The notes: generated by a model not told the origin, from the sequence alone. A stretch of DNA of 64,000 nt from Candidatus Anammoxibacter sp. (GCA_021777105.1 JAIQZQ010000066.1:62001-126000); one strand, 5' to 3'. Positions 27,901 through 35,841 are shown, counted from the first letter of the stretch. Made by a program: numbers and translations.

Positions 27901-28539
27901 TACACAGGCGTAAAGATTAACGGACCTGTCGGCACAGTGACCCCCGGCAATATTATGGGGCCGCCGTTAATGCCTATGATTCTGCTCTTTGCCCCAAAAA
28001 ATACATTAATGGAAATGGTTTGGTCAACATGCGTGGCTATTGCAATCGGCAAAGCATGGGATATGTGGCGCATGGGACTTACGGGAAACCTGATTTACCC
28101 AATGTTCGCTGTCTTCCCCGGCCCATTTGGCCCACCAATGCCCAGCATCCCACTGCCGTTAATGATGTTTACATCATCGGGAGAAAGCCAATTTTCGCCA
28201 AGTGCGTTAAAAGGGCAAATGATGTCTAATTTAAACACATTTAGCGGCGTCCTTAAGGCAGTTGGAGTTAACACAAACTCAATACATGCCCCGGCTTTTT
28301 TTGGCGCGATTTCCGAAGCGTTTTTCGCCGTCTTCCAAATGTATAAGGCAATGACGTTAATGATGCCGGTTATTGGAATGGGGCCTATTCCCAGTTTTGC
28401 CCCCCCATTTGTGCCGGTAGGCCCTGTTGTGGGAGGCACAACCTTGCCCATTCCAGCCCCGTTCCTTACACCGCCCATGGGCCAAATACCCGGGCCGACA
28501 GGAGAGTATGATATTATTTTAGCGCCGTTTATGAAATAG
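22000..28539 (+). CDS. Giant (2179 aa) triple YVTN beta-propeller protein, probable T6SS cargo
   Basis: The start is a TTG, with GGGAGGA about 10 nt upstream, 4 nt after the PAAR stop. Residues 1-205 are charged and helical. Three tandem seven-bladed YVTN/YncE-like propellers follow at about 210-517, 540-840 and 880-1185. Each blade carries a motif like IAVNPxTNxIYAxN ... VxVIDGxxNKVI, and I count 7+7+7. About 1205-1840 is a low-complexity Ala/Gly/Glu linker (AGGAA-type repeats). The C-terminal 335 residues are hydrophobic and Pro/Met/Gly-rich (GPPLMPMILLFAPKNTLMEMVW, PSIPLPLMMF) and may be a membrane-active or core-packed domain. No signal peptide. Enzymatic function is unknown. Confidence 0.85.
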   Translation: MARKSGENDELYLLDGNVKKMVLRTMNLIKNGEAKQAELELYRFSIKHGPEKTAQVLLVLKREVHSNENIESLISDASIEPEKTGAFKKFIELPGSNKFFKELRKISGINAINPQEKDKLSKKIEYIAAQLSKSKKEHDKSPANDEKNAPRKERRKSLEKNLTLWENDIDEIIHKLKSSENAKQHDINEPARPSPRQARVKKTEPLYRDLYKQGVIIGVNSASNKLYTANTAAKRVSVINIATRDVVAVIDLNNYPIAISVDHISNRIFIANKRDWPDAKLRPRFGDVTVIDGKRDKVIAEISVNDPTGIDFNPETGIAYVSDGLGKQALAIDGRNYKIIKSIKFRSPLNGICVNHRTNMIYAATDSKAIAIINGADNKAIKALPLTSNPINIVVNHQTNRIYAAHYAEFITVIGSAANKVIGRIPIENGAIGLCVNQAANIVYAVNKWNKTIDIIDGETNKVIGNIDVPGNDPHRVEYNPSFNHFYVSKRDCDIVDIIDADNNRIIGRLPDKSFGLGMSGASFAGDEFKGPELSEEAAMPGVSIAVNSTTNKIYAANGIRKHIIVVDGIDNSFIAAIDMINSPAAIAVNNIANLIFVANRSRWLEKSLISDVDNLAVIDGSTDKIIDKIAIDDPNDICVNHKTGMVYATSAAGKSVVVIDGLKAKIVAVAPLNFKPKGIAVSAASNLIYASGDSNNVAVINGSNNKVIDSIAIPEGSGKIALNLETNKIYVVHANGFVTVIDAAKNKTLDPVFIEKGAVDIAVNPLTNLIYALNRRNKVVVVINGATDQVVDVIALPGNEPCGISVNPAANLIYATKGDSDSVEVIDGAKNKIIASFPARKLPAAGDAPVPVIEERMAFSKLSEVVKGGRPAAAEGEPQKHKVVIGVNTTTSKIYAAGGISANINVFERATKKIIAVVKMTEFPVAIAVNCVANRVYVAAKAKQTGPGQSAGIDNVTVIDGATDQIIKKVPVNAVKDVDVNPETGFAYATNTADKTVVVIDGEANEAIKSIKLPFPPFGVGVNPNTNLVYVAMGQKIVAIIDGASNKEIAAVLVNPNPETIAINPIANKIYVTHANDCVTVIEGKSNKTLKPISIKNGAAGIGINPAANLLYAVEKESKTVVVINGATDKITGKIVIPCKGAGLTNVNPAINTIYATKQDSDEVEVIDGASNEIVETLPAKLTEGGKAPIAPELNALGVSEKIGLIPVGAAALAAAARAKKRGKEPPIDEREDIDASKAKKKPGDEDAGEQEQDAEQLAALKKRKKKAAKEAGAGAEKAQPEAAEAGAEAAKAKAKAALQKAKAAAAGAGGGAAAAAGVAAAAAGAGQAGADEAAEMEAQQQGAAKITKKTGAMAGETGDGAEFEDEVAKEAAGKTKASISAGADGEAGLEAEPPPVDAVALSGKLGRAATGGSKGEAGEAAEAMADDGAQKITKPGLKIPGDLKGETGGAVTGDAAGKIGRPGLKAPGDLEGETGEGEDDSAIGGKFGIKKRTAGDGTEDAGITGAAEAGAAMGAKSGSGEGGELDKEELQIRDAANAQMKKEAIAAGAKPELGPPEQDDMEAGAAAAATTGAGKAEPEADAGKSGIAATREGKRIAPAGAAGAGQEAAPTEKGLAAGGAGTGAGASAGTPGERAAKAGGAASIAAATGIAATAGGEEGIPPDATAKTETAAKGAIDATAGQQEAQAKTEGAAAAAGGAGAAGAEAPGASAAEAGGAASIAAATAGGAGAAGTGTPGAGAAEAGGAASIAAATAAGIAGAGGGEEGIPTDASAKTGTAAKVAAGATAGQQEAQAETGDDATDAGGDGAGQAAGAKVVDKAGKGPGGPADMAQKTSKKEEKDIDDDTDFATPVGPAIYLGKELRNYKAKPTVSNLTFLTYMSFIAKLQFLPNTWTPPMDPAMFKKSFDIMELIVPPNGPFNLFREITLLKAHVNTAKVIGKGFEKFIKGVCDGICQAISITHLLNIYTGVKINGPVGTVTPGNIMGPPLMPMILLFAPKNTLMEMVWSTCVAIAIGKAWDMWRMGLTGNLIYPMFAVFPGPFGPPMPSIPLPLMMFTSSGESQFSPSALKGQMMSNLNTFSGVLKAVGVNTNSIHAPAFFGAISEAFFAVFQMYKAMTLMMPVIGMGPIPSFAPPFVPVGPVVGGTTLPIPAPFLTPPMGQIPGPTGEYDIILAPFMK

Positions 28540-28568
28540 TCCGATGGGTATTGGTCATTTGTAATTGG

Positions 28569-28701
28569 ATACTGGATACTGGATACTGGATACTGGATAC
28601 TGGATACTGGATACTGGATACTGGATACTGGATACTGGATACTGGATACTGGATACTGGATACTGGATACTGGATACTGGATACTGGATACTGGATACTG
28701 G
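28569..28701. repeat. Tandem array of the ATACTGG heptamer (19 copies)
   Basis: 133 bp of exact ATACTGG units, followed by CAGCCGGCTGCGCGGCTGC as at 21507-21525. Seven bp is not a multiple of three, so copy-number change would shift any reading frame crossing it. A small open frame does cross it and would encode WILDTGY repeats, but I regard that as fortuitous. Confidence 0.95.
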
Positions 28702-28858
28702 CAGCCGGCTGCGCGGCTGCTGGATCCCAGGGTGGCGCTTTGCTGACCCAGGGTTAATCCAATTTAAGCCTTTCAGGCTATTTTGGAGTTTTCATCTTTT
28801 ACTAACTGGATGTTGATTAGTAATTACAAATACCTAATGACTAATTACCAAATACCTG

Positions 28859-28950
28859 CGCACAAATCCCCCTCCCCTTTGTGGGAGGGGTTAGGGGAGG
28901 GGGTATTTAAAATACCTAAATTTAGCGACCATACAAATTTTGGTTTGATA
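28859..28950. repeat. G-rich dispersed element, copy B
   Basis: Near-identical to 21537-21626 in the same orientation, including the flanking GCACAAATCC and ATTTTGGTTTGATA. Between it and the heptamer array lies about 150 bp of unrecognised sequence. Together the array and this element duplicate the layout of the 21472-21626 gap, so the spacer before PAAR and the spacer before the DUF2169 gene are paralogous. Confidence 0.85.
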
Positions 28951-29006
28951 TTACAAATACCCAATACCTAATGACCAATGATTAATTACAAAAACAGGAT
29001 ATACAA

Positions 29007-30077
29007 ATGGAAATTAAAAACGAAACAAGATATTCAGTGGAAACTATGCCCACAACCGGCCCGGATGAGAAACCGGCTTTGGTTGTAATGATTAAAGGCA
29101 CATTTGAAATACAGCCTGACAAACCCGCGATAATCGCGGCGGAACAGCTGCCTGTATGGTTTGCCGACGAGCTGTTTGATCCTGGAAACGGAGGGAGCGT
29201 TAAATTTGAGACGGACATAGCCCCTTTCAAACCCCGCGCCGATGTCGCCCTTATTGGCCAAGCCTGCGCGCCGGGCATGAAACCAGCCGAATTTGTAGAC
29301 GTCTCTATGCGGGTGGGAAGTTTGCGCAAAGAGCTGCGCGTGTTCGGCAATCGCCATTGGCAATGTTTAAACAGCTTAATCCCGGCCACAATCTCAAAAC
29401 CTGAACCTCTCAGACGCATGAACCTGATTTATGAAGACGCATTTGGAGGCATTGACAAAGTCGGCGGCGGATACTGCCCTGAAAACATAGCGGGCAAAGG
29501 CTTTTATGTAAAGAAATCCAAAAAAGCTTTGCACGGCTCCCCCTTGCCAAACATTGAGGACCCAACAAATTTGATTAGCGCATGGGACGACCATCCAACC
29601 CCCGCCGGATTTGGCTATATATCAAAAGGGTGGCAACCAAGACTTGGCCACATTGGAACTTATGATGAAGCATGGCAGACGGAACGGGCCCCAAAACCCC
29701 CTCTTGATTTCCGATACGACTTTCACAACGCCGCTCATCGTGACCTGCAAATTGAGGGATATCTGCGCGGAGACGAAGACGTTGAATTGACAAATTTAAC
29801 CGCCGACGGTTATTTGAATTTTAAACTTCCCGGCGTAAAGGTTAAATGCGCGGCAATTAAATCATACGACTTCATTAAAATACTTCGCAAGCAAAGCGCT
29901 GACATGCCCAAAGCCGGAGCAGAGAGAGATGAACGCGCGGAAACAGTCCCCTTGAATCTGGACACCCTTTGCATAATGCCCGACGAAATGAAACTATACA
30001 TGGTATGGCGCGGCCTCTGCCCAATAATTGACATGACCGCGCTGGAAGTTACAAAGCTTGAAGTTAAACACAGCTAA
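29007..30077 (+). CDS. DUF2169 family protein, probable T6SS effector adaptor
   Basis: A 356-residue DUF2169 protein. The N-terminal beta sandwich opens MEIKNETRYSVETMP...ALVVMIKGTFEI, followed by DIAPFKPRADVALIGQACAP, the family hallmark. The NLIYEDAFGG segment and the GFGYISKGWQPRLGHIGTYDEAWQ segment (about residues 205-228) also match. In other T6SS loci DUF2169 proteins act as adaptors or chaperones loading effectors on VgrG/PAAR. Here it most likely serves the giant propeller protein. It ends the T6SS block. Confidence 0.88.
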   Translation: MEIKNETRYSVETMPTTGPDEKPALVVMIKGTFEIQPDKPAIIAAEQLPVWFADELFDPGNGGSVKFETDIAPFKPRADVALIGQACAPGMKPAEFVDVSMRVGSLRKELRVFGNRHWQCLNSLIPATISKPEPLRRMNLIYEDAFGGIDKVGGGYCPENIAGKGFYVKKSKKALHGSPLPNIEDPTNLISAWDDHPTPAGFGYISKGWQPRLGHIGTYDEAWQTERAPKPPLDFRYDFHNAAHRDLQIEGYLRGDEDVELTNLTADGYLNFKLPGVKVKCAAIKSYDFIKILRKQSADMPKAGAERDERAETVPLNLDTLCIMPDEMKLYMVWRGLCPIIDMTALEVTKLEVKHS

Positions 30078-30169
30078 TAACGCGGAGAGCAGAGAGCGAA
30101 GCGCAGGGCGCAAAAACTGGATACTGGATACACGCTGCGCGTGTTTCTGGATGCCGGCTGCCGGCGCGC

Positions 30170-30340
30170 AAATCCCCTCCACTTTGTGGGAGGGGAAGGG
30201 ACTTTGGCTTTTTAAGCTCGTTTTTGGTTTTAATCACAAAGTTAAAACGACTCACCCAATGGGCGAAATAACAGGAATTAAATATATACCTTTAATTCCC
30301 CCTCCCTTGATGGGAGGGGTTAGGGGAGGGTGATAAGAAT
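30170..30340. repeat. Composite G-rich element, copy C (inverted relative to 48383-48570)
   Basis: About 170 bp bounded by two G-rich hairpins: TTTGTGGGAGGGG near 30183 and GATGGGAGGGGTTAGGGG near 30309, with GTTTTTGGTTTTAATCACAAAGTT and CACCCAATGGG between. The same layout occurs inverted at 48383-48570. Confidence 0.75.
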
Positions 30341-30382
30341 CGATCAATTTAGGTTAAAGATAATTTCGGGCCTGATAAGGGG

Positions 30383-30445
30383 AGAAAATTTAAGAGGGTT
30401 ACGGTGTTTAATGGCGCTTATTCGTTGAAGCGGTTGACTGAATAG
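30383..30445 (+). pseudogene. C-terminal remnant of a REP-associated (Y1) transposase
   Basis: The frame reads RKFKRVTVFNGAYSLKRLTE then stop. It matches the C-terminal tail KPKRVAGLDGVYSLKRLS of the broken transposase at 36797-37922. Nothing upstream continues the frame. It is a decayed end of the same element family. Confidence 0.6.
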
Positions 30446-30689
30446 ACATGTGGAAAGCAAAAAAAGAGAATAAAAGCTTCATGGGCATGCCTTAAAAGAG
30501 AATACGCTATACTAATGATGCTAATTTCTAACAGGGTAAATACAGATGACGCCTATTGTCACTCGGTTTTGATTTATTTTCTTTGTAAGTATCTAGTAAT
30601 TTAAATACAATTTTTTACGTGGCTGTACGCCGCGCCTGGAGACGTCGTTAGGTAAGCAAATTTTCCCTCATTATTGCAATGAAACAGTT

Positions 30690-31490
30690 ATGAAACTAAT
30701 ATGGATTACCGACATTCATCTGAATTTTATTAATTTTTATGAATTGGACAATTTTTGCAACAAAATCATACCTCTTCATCCTGAGGCAGTATTGATTGGC
30801 GGCGATATTGGAGAAGCGCAAGATATCACTAATTTGCTTTTAACACTTGAACAAAAACTGGCATGTCCAATATATTTTGTCTTGGGGAATCACGATTATT
30901 ACCATGGTTCTATATGTGATGTTCGAGATCAAATTCAAAAAATTACTGAAAACTCACAATATTTACAATATCTATCAAATACAGGTATTGTGGAACTGAC
31001 TTCCACGACTTGTTTATTGGGGCATGATTCCTGGGCTGATGGACGGTATGGGGATTATTTCAATTCAGAGGTCATGTTGAATGACTATGTCTTGATAAAA
31101 GAGCTTAGCAATCTTGATAAACAAACGCGATTGATAAATTTAAAAAAATTAGGAGATGAGGCCGCAAATTTTTTTAGAGAACAACTGAGTCAAGCTTTAT
31201 TGAATTTTCAACATGTTCTGATTCTCACCCATGTTCCACCTTTCATTGAATCTTGTTGGCATGAAGGAAACTTGTCTAACGATGATTTTCTTCCACATTT
31301 TTGTTGCAAGGCTGCGGGAGAAGTATTCATTGAATTGATGCGCAAGCGCCCTAATCAAAATTTAACGATCTTATGTGGACACACTCATAGCAGTGGGATG
31401 TGTCAAATATTACCTAATATCTTTGCTAAAACAGGCGGAGCTGTCTATGGTCGCCCACATATCCAAGACTCAATCATTCTCAAAGAATAA
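30690..31490 (+). CDS. Calcineurin-like metallophosphoesterase
   Basis: A 266-residue metallophosphoesterase with all family motifs: ITDIHLNF (D and H, residues 7-10), IGGDIG (about 37-42), LGNHDYYHG (about 68-76), LTHVPPF (about 183-189) and CGHTHSSG (about 230-237). These residues bind two metal ions and hydrolyse phosphoesters; the substrate is unknown. It stands alone, with more than 600 bp of repeats before and 1.3 kb without genes after. Codon use looks more AT-rich than in the T6SS genes, consistent with separate acquisition. Confidence 0.9.
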   Translation: MKLIWITDIHLNFINFYELDNFCNKIIPLHPEAVLIGGDIGEAQDITNLLLTLEQKLACPIYFVLGNHDYYHGSICDVRDQIQKITENSQYLQYLSNTGIVELTSTTCLLGHDSWADGRYGDYFNSEVMLNDYVLIKELSNLDKQTRLINLKKLGDEAANFFREQLSQALLNFQHVLILTHVPPFIESCWHEGNLSNDDFLPHFCCKAAGEVFIELMRKRPNQNLTILCGHTHSSGMCQILPNIFAKTGGAVYGRPHIQDSIILKE

Positions 31491-32789
31491 AGCCAACAAT
31501 CAGTTTGACTTAAACGGATGATGGGCGTTTTTTCCAATCGGGCAAAGTGTGAATTTCTAACTTCATCACATCACCATGCATGCAGACCCGCACATGGAGG
31601 ATCATGAAGACTCACCCGAAAACCAGCGAAAGATATGTTTCGCTACGCTACGCTCTACTTAACCCAATGTCATTAAGTTAAGAAATAGGTTTGTAAGCTA
31701 AATTAGTTGATTAAAATTGACTCAATAAAATAATACCGGTTTATTCATGCTCAAAATAAACGCAGAGGCGCGGAGAACGCAGAGGAGCGCAGAGAATAAG
31801 AACATTTTGACAAAAATCTTTTTAAATTAAACGATGTCTGTAAAAGTTAGAGATGCGCAAATGATAGAAATCTTGTAGTAACCTCTCTGCGGGCTCTGCG
31901 TTAAAAAATGTTCTTATTTCGTTTCTGCGTGACAAAAATGATTATATGAATTATTTGGCTCAAAAAGATTTGTTTTTACCAGCTTATCTTGAAAGCATCT
32001 TTTTTTCTTATCTTAATGACATGGCTACCCAACCTACTTGCTTATCCGTGAAAATCCGCATTATCCGCGTTATCAGTGTTCTATGCTTTTGTTTTTTTAC
32101 TTTTACCGATTACCCGCTTTTATTGATCACCGATCACTGATTACCTTGCTTTCCGCATTTGCTTTTACCGATTACCGACCACCTATAACCTATTAATACA
32201 CCCGGCAATACACGCTTCGAACCCTTGTTGTTATATATCATTTTCATTTTAAATAAGTTTTTTATAGACAACAGCCAACAAAAACGCTAAATTATTTACC
32301 TTCATAAACACTGAGCAGCTTGCCGGATCTAATGATAATTATCCTCGGAAGGGGATAAATTTTACACAACCCGGCACGAATTAAGGTAACATCTGAGCCA
32401 TTTTCTAAAATTATGATGCTCTTTTATTTGGATGTTTTGATCAATTAAAAGCTGATCAAATTTTATTTTAATCTCTTGAAGGATATTCAAAAAACTCTTA
32501 CCGTAAAAAATAGATAATGAAAACTGAGCATCTTGTCCGCTCTAGTGATAAATGAACACTTGGCTGCTTGGCTGCCTTAGTGAAAATTATCCCCTGAGGG
32601 GAGAATAATGCCCGGGGCCAATGATACACTTATCTTGTTTTAAAGATTAAAAACCTAAAAAGAATGTTATCTTTAAGTGGTTCTATACTTTTTGCTAATA
32701 AAAAGTAATATTTAAACCTATTTTAAAATTAAGGAGATGCTATCTTCAGACTGTTCATCTCCTTGTTATGTACAAGATAATTAAGAAAC
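31491..32789. other. 1.3 kb gene-free region with inverted repeats and decayed repeats
   Basis: A 14-bp perfect inverted pair AATAAGAACATTTT (31795-31808) / AAAATGTTCTTATT (31905-31918) lies in a GCAGAG-rich palindromic element at about 31752-31935. The 32040-32180 part holds CTACCCAACCTAC and ATCACTGATTACC phrases seen elsewhere. At 32300-32350 and 32520-32610 there are two degenerate copies of ACTGAGCA(G/T)CTTG...GATAATTATCC. No coding region is convincing. Confidence 0.6.
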
Positions 32790-33399
32790 ATGCGAGAATA
32801 TCAAAGAATTATTAAAGAAATATTTGGCTCCCAAGGTGAAAACGGGTGCTGGAAAATGCTTTCAGAGTCTGACAAGTATTACCCGGATTTTCTACATTAT
32901 AATCCGAACTTTAGAGCAACTCTATGGACATTAATACTCCTTGCGGATATTTGCCATGATAATAATGATGTTAGAATCAGGAAGCCATTAAAAACTATTC
33001 AAGATCATTTCTATGACAATAAAAATAAGATTTATTCTTTAAAAGATTACCTTTTCCCTGTCCCCTGTTTAAATGGAAATATTCTTTTTATTGCACAATG
33101 TCTGTTTTAGATCGCATCGCAAAGATAAAATAATGATTAAAGACATTGATAAATTAAGGTTTCCAAATATGTATAAGGGAGATTTTTTGGAAATTCTTTG
33201 GTTGTTGAAAAGAGAAAATGTTAGATCAGAAAACATTAAGCCAGCGATTGATTTATTGAAGTCAAAACGATCATCTAACGGAAAGTGGAATTTGGAAAAA
33301 AAGGTTAGTAATTTGATAACAAGCATTGGCAAGGTTGATCAACCTAGTCAATTTATTACAAAAAGAGCAAAAGAAGTATTAGGTTTTTACAGTTTGTAA
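32790..33399 (+). pseudogene. Broken prenyltransferase/terpene-cyclase-repeat-like protein (internal deletion and frameshift)
   Basis: Two frames tell one story. Frame one (32790-33110) reads GENGCWKMLSESDKYYP...FRATLWTLILLADI and ends with LFPVPCLNGNILF. The second frame (to 33399) ends RFPNMYKGDFLEILWLL...AIDLLKSKRSSNGKWNLE...KRAKEVLGFYSL. These match the start and end of a known alpha/alpha-barrel family often annotated as squalene-cyclase-like repeat proteins. The middle of the family (normally over 100 residues between PCLxGN and LRFPxMY) is missing, and the frames differ by one. It is a pseudogene. Confidence 0.7.
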
Positions 33400-33419
33400 T
33401 ATAGAAAACAAAAACAACC

Positions 33420-34106
33420 ATGCTCAAAAACATCCGGAAAGAATTAAAAATATTAAACGATAAAGAATATGCTACCCGATTACAAAAATACTTCAAAACT
33501 GGGAAAGGTGAATATGGTGAAGGCGATAGATTTTTAGGTCTTCGAGTCCCCGTCATAAGAAAAATTGCCAAAAAATATAGAACAATATCGATAAGTGAAG
33601 CCTCTGAATTTCTCCAATCACAGTTCCATGAAGAACGTTTATTTTCTCTTTTCGTTCTGGTTCATCTTTTTAAAAAAGCAAATGATGCCGACAAAAAGAA
33701 CATACTTACCATCTATCTCAATAACACAAAATCTATTAACAACTGGGATTTAGTTGATGCTTCCGCAAGACATATTGTTGGCGCTTATTTTTTCACGCAT
33801 GATAAAAAAATACTATATACGTTGGTACAATCTAAGAACTTATGGGAACGCAGAATGTCAATCATGGCTACTTCCTACTTTATATATCACAACAATTTTG
33901 ACGACACTTTAAAAATTGCTGAAATATTGTTGCAGGACAAAGAGGATTTGATTCATAAAGCTGTCGGCTGGATGCTTAGAGAAATTGGTAATAAAAACCT
34001 TGAATTAGAGGAAGAGTTTCTACAAAAAAATTATAAAAATATGCCCCGCACTATGCTAAGGTATGCTATTGAAAAATTTCCTGAAAAAAACGAAAATATT
34101 ATTTAA
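33420..34106 (+). CDS. AlkD-type DNA alkylation repair protein
   Basis: A 228-residue HEAT-like repeat protein of the AlkD family (DNA_alkylation, base excision of bulky or cationic alkylated bases). Diagnostic segments are FLGLRVPVIRKIAKKY (about residues 38-53), INNWDLVDASARHIVGAY (about 105-122; Asp of NWDLVD is the catalytic acid in characterised AlkD), LWERRMSIMATSYFI (about 140-155) and DLIHKAVGWMLREIGN (about 178-193). It is full length and apparently intact. It follows the pseudogene by 20 bp, but co-transcription is uncertain. Confidence 0.93.
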   Translation: MLKNIRKELKILNDKEYATRLQKYFKTGKGEYGEGDRFLGLRVPVIRKIAKKYRTISISEASEFLQSQFHEERLFSLFVLVHLFKKANDADKKNILTIYLNNTKSINNWDLVDASARHIVGAYFFTHDKKILYTLVQSKNLWERRMSIMATSYFIYHNNFDDTLKIAEILLQDKEDLIHKAVGWMLREIGNKNLELEEEFLQKNYKNMPRTMLRYAIEKFPEKNENII

Positions 34107-34244
34107 ATTGTAAAAATACATAACCATAAAATCAACTTGAGCAAAACAGCAGTCTTTTTTTAGATTGCAAGGTTTTAAAGATTTCATCATTTATTTTTAT
34201 TCATCGTTTATCTGTTTGGTGCTGTTTTGCCAAGTTATTTTTGT

Positions 34245-34414
34245 CGTTATTAGTATTTATTTTTCAGTATTGGAACGGCCAGACCTAGAAAACCAAAAAA
34301 AGGTAACAGGCCTGGATGGGGTTTATTTACTTAAAAGGCTATAAAAAGAAAAATAACACAATCTCAATTGAATATAATTCATAGAGTAAGTGAATTTAAT
34401 TGTAACAATTTAGA
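34245..34414 (+). repeat. 170-bp repeat with transposase C-terminal tail, copy 1
   Basis: About 170 bp, nearly identical to 39175-39343. It includes a frame encoding RVTGLDGVYLLKRL then stop, the tail of the REP-associated transposase, preceded by a frameshifted RPRKPKK. It ends TAAGTGAATTTAATTGTAAC. It is probably an internally deleted, non-autonomous element. The rest of the 34107-34917 gap shows no gene. Confidence 0.75.
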
Positions 34415-34917
34415 AATTTAAAGAATTAGAAAATTATTAACGGAAGAGAACCGGCGCGATGCGTTTTTCAGGTTTACGGTCATATTGTTTGCGCCTGCGC
34501 CTTTTTACACACCCCTCGTTCCCATCTTTTTATAGACACCGCATGGGACAGGCTCTATTATCTTGATTTTACATGGTTTTTACAATTATTATTTATGAAC
34601 CTGTCCCAAGAAGCCCCATTTGGTTAAAGGCAGGTTTCAGGATGCAGGGTGTAGTGGGCTATAGGCTGACGACTGAAAGCTGAAGAGATGGAACACAGAT
34701 TACACGGATGACTTGGGTTTACGCGGATTAGAAGTATAAAGCATATCATTTATCATTTCAAAAGAAGTTTGTTGCTGTAATTACATGTCTGTAACAATAC
34801 ATATCTACATACTTATATCATAAATTGATTGTAAGATGTAAGGTTTTTTGCTAGATATAAATGCGTGATAAGTGTTAATTATTATATATAGGTAATATCA
34901 AAAGAAAGCAGTGGATA

Positions 34918-35841
34918 ATGATATTTACGGGCGAATACAATCTTATACTTGATAAAAATTCATTATTGACTATACCTGCTGCTTTAAGGAAGAGATTAGT
35001 TACAGATAAATTAATTTTAACTCCAGATACAGGAAGTGGGTTTTTGTCGATCTACCCCGAAACTTATTTGAAAGAGAGGAGTTCTTGGGCGAAGCTAGGA
35101 ATATATAGTGATGAAAGATGGGCATTTATATTAAAACACTTGTTTTGGGCGCGACTTGATTCAAGAGGGAGAATACGTATTCCTTTAAAATATAGAGACT
35201 CCTTATTTACAAAAAGAGAAGTGACTTTGCTAGGTATGTTGCATAAGATAGAAGTATGGGATTCAGTTGCATGGCATAATTTAAATGTAATGAATTATCA
35301 GGCATCCACTTATGACATTTTCGATATTTTTGACGAAAGAGATGGTGAATCTGTAGAGAAAAAACATTTATGGTTACCAAATCCGACAATAGTTGTGCCA
35401 GACCAATGGAAGAAGTTAGCTGCCCGTATTGCGAAGAATTCGGATATTTTATACCAGCTTGACTGGCGGAAATTTGAAGATTTAATTGCTAATCTTCTTG
35501 ATTCGTTTGGATGGTCTGTTGAGCCTATGGGTTATTCAAAAGATGGAGGTGTAGATATTGTCGCAATCAGGAAGATTGAGCCTGGAATAGACTTTCATAT
35601 GATGGTTCAATGCAAAAGGTTTTCAAAACAGCGTAAAGTTGGTTTGTCTGTAATAAATGAAATGTTTGCGGTTAAATGGAAGAAAGGATTTCATAATGCA
35701 ATGATTACAACGACATCTTCATTTACCAGTGGTGCATTAAAAGAAGCAGATATTTTAAAACTTGAGCTGAAAGATCACGATGCAATTGTTGAATGGTGCC
35801 GTGTTTACGGAATTGATAAACCTAGTGGTTTAGTTTACTAA
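34918..35841 (+). CDS. MraZ-like DNA-binding domain fused to an Mrr-type restriction endonuclease domain
   Basis: A 307-residue fusion. Residues 1-125 hold two SpoVT-AbrB-like halves in MraZ order: FTGEYNLILDKNSLLTIPAALR, then ARLDSRGRIRIPLKYRDSL and LHKIEVWDSVAW. Residues about 178-307 form an Mrr_cat PD-(D/E)xK nuclease: LDWRKFEDLIANLLDSFGW, then KDGGVDIVAI and MVQCKRFSK, giving the D...QxK catalytic set, then the ITTTSSFTSGALKEAD helix. No methyltransferase is adjacent. A defence or DNA-surveillance nuclease is likely; a repressor-like start could target it or control its own gene. MraZ is normally a free transcription factor of the cell-division cluster. Confidence 0.85.
   Translation: MIFTGEYNLILDKNSLLTIPAALRKRLVTDKLILTPDTGSGFLSIYPETYLKERSSWAKLGIYSDERWAFILKHLFWARLDSRGRIRIPLKYRDSLFTKREVTLLGMLHKIEVWDSVAWHNLNVMNYQASTYDIFDIFDERDGESVEKKHLWLPNPTIVVPDQWKKLAARIAKNSDILYQLDWRKFEDLIANLLDSFGWSVEPMGYSKDGGVDIVAIRKIEPGIDFHMMVQCKRFSKQRKVGLSVINEMFAVKWKKGFHNAMITTTSSFTSGALKEADILKLELKDHDAIVEWCRVYGIDKPSGLVY

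Noticed and set aside
28569..28701. Possible CRISPR array
   Set aside because: Units are 7 bp with no spacers and no cas genes nearby.
28551..28757. A 68-codon frame encoding WILDTGY repeats
   Set aside because: It is produced by the heptamer array; any frame through it looks the same, and there is no ribosome binding site or conserved context.
31946..32140. Small plus-strand frame
   Set aside because: It consists of repeat phrases such as CTACCCAACCTACTTG and shows no protein-like features.
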